Below are positions 36,901 through 42,900 of a stretch of DNA of 64,000 bases, piece by piece. Numbering within the stretch: the stretch's first letter is position 1; the number at the start of each line of letters is the position of its first letter. The DNA comes from Corallium rubrum. Lineage: Eukaryota > Cnidaria > Anthozoa > Scleralcyonacea > Coralliidae. The stretch lies in the NCBI GenBank assembly GCA_964035015.1, contig OZ035997.1:28370067-28434066 (forward strand), in the 5' to 3' direction. A program made the translations under genes and the position numbers. A model generated the notes under the pieces. That model saw only the letters and a list, made by a program, of their open reading frames with translations, searched no databases and was not told the origin of the DNA.

Positions 36901-39900
36901 TTATATAGATCCAATGCAAAAAGCGGTAAAATTCTAAATGACGTCATCGATATCTTCACTAGTGAGGATATGGAAAATACAACACAGTAAAACACTCGCA
37001 TCTATATAATAATATACAACTATATAACACAAACCTCGGCCTTGATAATTCTTGATATCATACTCAACCTCGTCCAATAATTGTTTTATTATACAATTAT
37101 AAATGTAGAAGCCTTTAGAAAGTTTTTTGCAAAGTTAGGAAAATAGTAAATATTCTTGCCGTCTTCAGTTCGAGGTTCGCTAACTTTTTTTGCTTTCAAA
37201 TACAATTTTCTCTTTCAAACACTGCTTTAAACTCTAACAGCTGTATGTGTAGCTCGCTTGTTTTTTCTTGGTGGTTTTAGCGTCAACAAAACGTGCCAAA
37301 TCCGCCGGATTAATCCGCTTCTGATCTTCACTCCTAAGGACGGCCGCCATGTTTGTTTTGTTCAAACCGCTGGTCGGCGCGTCATTGGCAAGATATCAAG
37401 AATTGTCTGTAGGTTGTTAGCCAATCACAATCGAGATTGTATCAGTATTGTATAACAAATTGTTTATTTGTTACTTAGTTATGGTACATGTAGTTTTAGT
37501 GCGTCTATCTACACTCGAATATTCCTTCACCAAAAATCCCTAGAACATGCTATGTAATCGAGTGAAATGCCCAATATTACTTCTAATGACTATGTATATA
37601 TATGTGTGTGTATCGATCGTATATGTAGTGTACTGTATGTACGAAATTCTGTACTTTATTAGCCTATGAGTAGGTTCTCCACAGCAGCGGGGAGTCTGTA
37701 GGCTAAAGCATCTTTTCCAGTCATGGTCAGAATTGACTTGCAGTGCTGTGTACTTGTATATAATTGAAAAGAACTTGCAGTGCTTCTCTTGTTTACTTTC
37801 TTTTCGATTAGATGAAAATACTTGCAGCGAGCTGCAAGCAGCGAGTTTCTTCGATGACTGAAGAAAAGGCTTAATACTATTCCTTCGACCAAACAATTTA
37901 TATTCCTTAATTTAATCTGGCATTTTTAGCTTACTTCAGTACTTTAAATATTTTAACTTATTTTCTTTATGGTAAAAACAAACGAATTTCAATAGATACA
38001 ATGATTTTGTTTTGTTTTTTAGATTCAATTTCTCAGAAAAGTTAGAGACAGCTTGTGTCACCGTTATTAGCTATCTTTCATTCACACCGCTTGAGACCAC
38101 AGCTCAAGGCGAGGGTAACAAGACTTCATCATCTGCTCCAGAAAACTACGATGTTTTCTTATCATATTCTCATTGCAATGAAAACCAGGCGAAGAAAATC
38201 ATGAATGAACTTCGAAGTTGTGAGCCAGATATTAATATCTTTATCGATACAGCTGAGCTAAAAGCTGGAGGTGCATGGCAACAAACATTGTATCATGCTT
38301 TAGGTAAATATTTATATGATATTAATAACCAGGTTTTTATTTAAGATTTAGAGACAGTAGCAACTTTCTTTTTGATCCTTTCCCATCGATGGGTTTTCCT
38401 TGTGATGAGTAAAATCGTCTGGCGTTAACCAGAGTAAAATACATAAGACTTGATACTCGGATGCCGCCCAGAAAGTGTTAAGGAATCCGAATCTTGATTT
38501 TAACTAAATTTCTTAGCAAATGGTACGAAAAAAACGCCGAAATGTTTTCCAAGGGACGGACAGGGTTTTGAAATCCACTGGGATTTAAAGTGCTTATGAA
38601 ACGGAAATTAAGTTTGTCTTATTTGAAAGTACTTTTAAAATGACAAAGTGACACCTTTTGCAGTTTTTTTCTTTCCTTGCTTTGTTTTTAAGATTTCACA
38701 GTTTGTTTTATAAGCGTAACTAACCGGGAAAGGTTATATATCTTTTCTATTATCAGACGGAATCACTTCAAAGTAATTATGTGTGTGTTTTTCCTTACAA
38801 CAACAAAAATATTAAAATATCAGTACATCTTTAACTCATTCCGTTTAATAATAGCAAAGATATATCATATATAACCTTTCCCAGTAAGTCATGCACGTTG
38901 TGATGTCACTGGTTAGTTTCACATATCAAACAAACTGAAATAACTCAACAACGAAGCAAGAAAACAAAAAACTGCAAAAGATGTTACTCGGTCATTTCAA
39001 AAGTATTCTCAAATAAGACAAACTTAATTTTCGTTTCATAAGCACTTTAAGCACTTTCAGGCTTTTGAACGAGACATAGGTGTCTTGAAGATTAGAAGTT
39101 TAAAAAGGTAGAGGGCCATGCACTTTAGCTGTTTGTCTTCACTACTATACAGTAACTGATCAACTAATTACCTTCGTGAAGTTTTTACAAACTTTGGATA
39201 AAGAACAATTAATTATCTGCTCATAAAATTATTATTAATTATCCCCGAGCCCGGACGGCGCGAAGCGCCGTCTGGGGAGAGGGTGCTAATCCCGACCGGC
39301 GTAAAATCCCTTATACGCGAGTTTACAAGGCCGGTCAAATCTCGCATCGAGTTTATTTATATAGGAGTATGGTAGGTCATTTGCGCGGCGAGGATTTTTG
39401 GGCACTGGTAACTTATTGAGCAAAATCTTTTCACCAAGAATGTGTTTTGGGTGGAAAAAACCTACATAAATATACAATGGAAAGAGAAATGCAGTTCAAT
39501 AAAGCAAGAAAGCTTTAAGGGGATGCGACAAGAACTATTAACTCGAAGGAAAAATGTTGAGGGAAAGTCGAAAAGATTGAGAAACGTATAGAATGTCACA
39601 ACGACAACGAAACAGCGGAGGAGAGGAAAGTTATTTGCTTAATAGCAAAGAAAAGGGAAGCTAACAAACTGAGGAAGTGAGAAAAACGGTAAACATATAA
39701 CGGTAAACAGAGAGAAGGCAACGGGAAAGTGTAGTGCATGATTATATCGAGAGAAACGGCAAGGTTTAAAACAGCTGTTTTCTTAAAAGTTAAAACGTGA
39801 GTTTATAATACGTGGCATTGTGACAAGCGTTTTTCCTGTTTTCTCATCAATATTTTCAAATAAGTTTTTTTTTTCCACCTTGACAGTGATGTCCGACTAA

Positions 39901-42900
39901 TACTGTTTATTTTTGCTTTGTTTCAATTGCTGGTTTTAAAGTTATTACAGTTTATTTTGCCGACGTGTCTTGCTGAAGACGCCAGTCTAGATCGAGTTTT
40001 TCTATAGGACGTGGCATATTTTCTTGATTATTTTTATTTATTTTCAAATCAAGATCTGCATTTTGCTTCATCTCGCCGGTCCAATTAGACTGTGGTTTGT
40101 TTTCATCTATATTATATTTGTTGTTGGGCTATTAATTTTCAGATTACGTTGCTTCAGTTCTGTCGTTTTAATAAACAACATGCATGGAAGCCTTTTAAAA
40201 ACTTGCAAGATCGTTGACATTGTCATTGCTTTTTTTCCATCAAAACATGTACATGGAAGCCATTTAAAGGCTTACTAAAAAACCCCTTTCAAAACCTCGA
40301 GTAAACAAAATATGTTTTATAACCAGACTATCCTCTGCTACCAGAGTTTATTTAAGTACTCTTTTCGTCAACCACTGTTACAGGATTATTTTCGACTGAA
40401 AATTTTCCTTTGGCTCTGAACATCGGGGAGGAGGGGGGTTACAAAAAAAAACACGTTAAAGCGGGCGAGGGGTTGTTGCATTTATGTATTTCTAGTTAAA
40501 TATAAGTAAATAATATATGAACAAAAGAAATCTAATGTTTTTTTATATATTCTAAATGCTGACAACCCTGACGTATAAATATATGGTAAATCTTGAATCC
40601 AGAAATAGACGATTTGCACATGTATTGGTTAGAATGATCACCACACAGCAAAGTTCAACGAGTACAATCGCCTTTTTTGGCAGCTTTTTATTTCAAAACG
40701 TTTGAACACACTAGTGACCTACTAGGCTCTTGTATCTTTGAGTTGCGCAAAACAAATCTCACTTGTTAAAGAAGTGAAAATATGCAACGGGGAATATTAA
40801 TCTATTGTTTTGCCATTGTTATCAGGGGCTATTGAATATATTCCCGAAAAGAACAAAAGAAAACGAGCCGTGTGAAAATTAAGCAACTGTTGTACATGGT
40901 AGTTGGTGGTGCTATCATGTATAATATGGGCAATGGAACGCAGCTTTTCCCAGCTCGGATTACACACTAAAATTCGTATTGCACACGGTTTAACCGGTTT
41001 TAAAGTAATGTATTTTAACTGAACAGTTATAGTAAATATCTTATTGAATGCATGGTTTAACCAATTATATACGGTCGAGTCATTTTACTCGTTTTCGCAT
41101 TTTTTCTCGCCCTTTTAGGGCTTGGAAAAATACATCCGAAACTCGTGAAATACCCGTAGCCGTATGTCTGCCAAACCATTCAATATGGGGGGCCTTCGCT
41201 CGAAACGTTAGACCACTTACGTTCTCTGTTTCGGCAGTATTAACCTACTAAACCATATTTCGATTGTTCATTCAATATAGAAGTTGCTATTTCCATGCAT
41301 TGTTTCTTTATTCTAGATTGCTCCAAAGTTGTGATTGCCTTGATTTCCAACGATTATCTGCGTTCTAAAGTTTGTATTGAGGAATTAAGCTTAGCTGTAG
41401 CCATTCAATTACAAGATAATTGCAAAGTTTTGCCTCTTATTATTGAGCCACTTGAAGAGAACGTAGAATGGTTAAGTCTGCTTTCACCAATCAACTGTTT
41501 GGAAGAAACTTCTCAGAATGAAATATCCACAACTGCTGTTTGCAAAGTTATTGTGAAAGAACTACAGGATGTAAAAGGTAAAAAAATACCATGCTGGTAT
41601 TAACTAGACTTTCTAGAAATCTCAAAACCATGTAGTCGCTTACCTAAGGCTATATTAAAAAAAACTATCTGTTGTTCTTATTTTATTTTATTGTCATGTT
41701 GTTCAGACAGAAATTGTGCGGGAAGGTTTCATTAGAGACCTTAAGATACCCCGGGTTCGGTTTACGGGTACGGGTACCGCCATTTTTGTTTTCTCGTAAC
41801 AGAGACCTTAAGACACCCCGGATTCGGTTTACAGGTACGGGTAATCTACCCGTACCCGTAGCCGTATGTACCGGTAGACCATGATCTACCACGCGAAAAC
41901 GGGTAGATATTACGAGTAAACAAAAATGGCGGTACCCGTACCCGTAAACCGAACCCGGAGTATCTTAAGGTCTCTATTATCTAAATATATAACGCTATGA
42001 TGTAAACGATTATCAGTTTCCTGTTCATTACCATTTTCTCTAGCATTTTTCTCGCACCAGCAACTCGCCATATGAAGTGCCTCTCACTACCATTGCGTCG
42101 ACGTTGTCGCGGCTATAGAATGAGTAACATGAGTATCAGGCCCTTGGGGGGGGGGGGGGGGGGGGTTAAGTTTTTTGGGGGGGAAGGGAAGAGTCGGAGA
42201 GATCTTTTCTTCCCAAGCTTCTCCAATACCCCCTCCTCTAGAGGTTAAAAGATAAATGATCCTTTTACTGTGTGACGCAGGGTTATTTAAGTTTATTTAT
42301 CTGATCTATGAAAAATGTTGTTTTTGGGTTACGATTTGACTAAATAACCTTCATGGATCAGAAGGTTTAATAGCTATTACACCTCTTTTTCTTACTTTAT
42401 ACAAACATTACATTAAGTATATAATGTTCATGCGCTGTATGAAAATAAACATGGTTTGGAAACCCGGCAAACTTCAAAGCGGTTAACAATCAAGCTACGA
42501 TTCATGTTGAAAGGTGCATGAAGGTGCACGTACAAATCCTTTGTTTGAGGTTTATTAATATTTAAACAGTACGGTTGAGTGATTGAACGCAAACGTTGCA
42601 ATTGGACGATTGCTTTATTATACAGAAAATGTTCAGTAACCGTGAAAGTGCACAAATTTCCATAAACCTGAACAAAAACATAAAACAATGACTTGTTGAG
42701 CTTCCAAATCATGTTTAGTATCTATTAACACTTTTATGCACTTAATTCATGTTCAATATGTTCTTCATTCATGATGAAGTTTTCGAAAACATCGCTATAT
42801 ACGACCAAAACCTAACCAAAACTTACTACCAAATACGAAGAATTATAGAAAATATACTTCCGTACGTTTACAAAGTTTTGTTTTTATGATATTTGATGTG

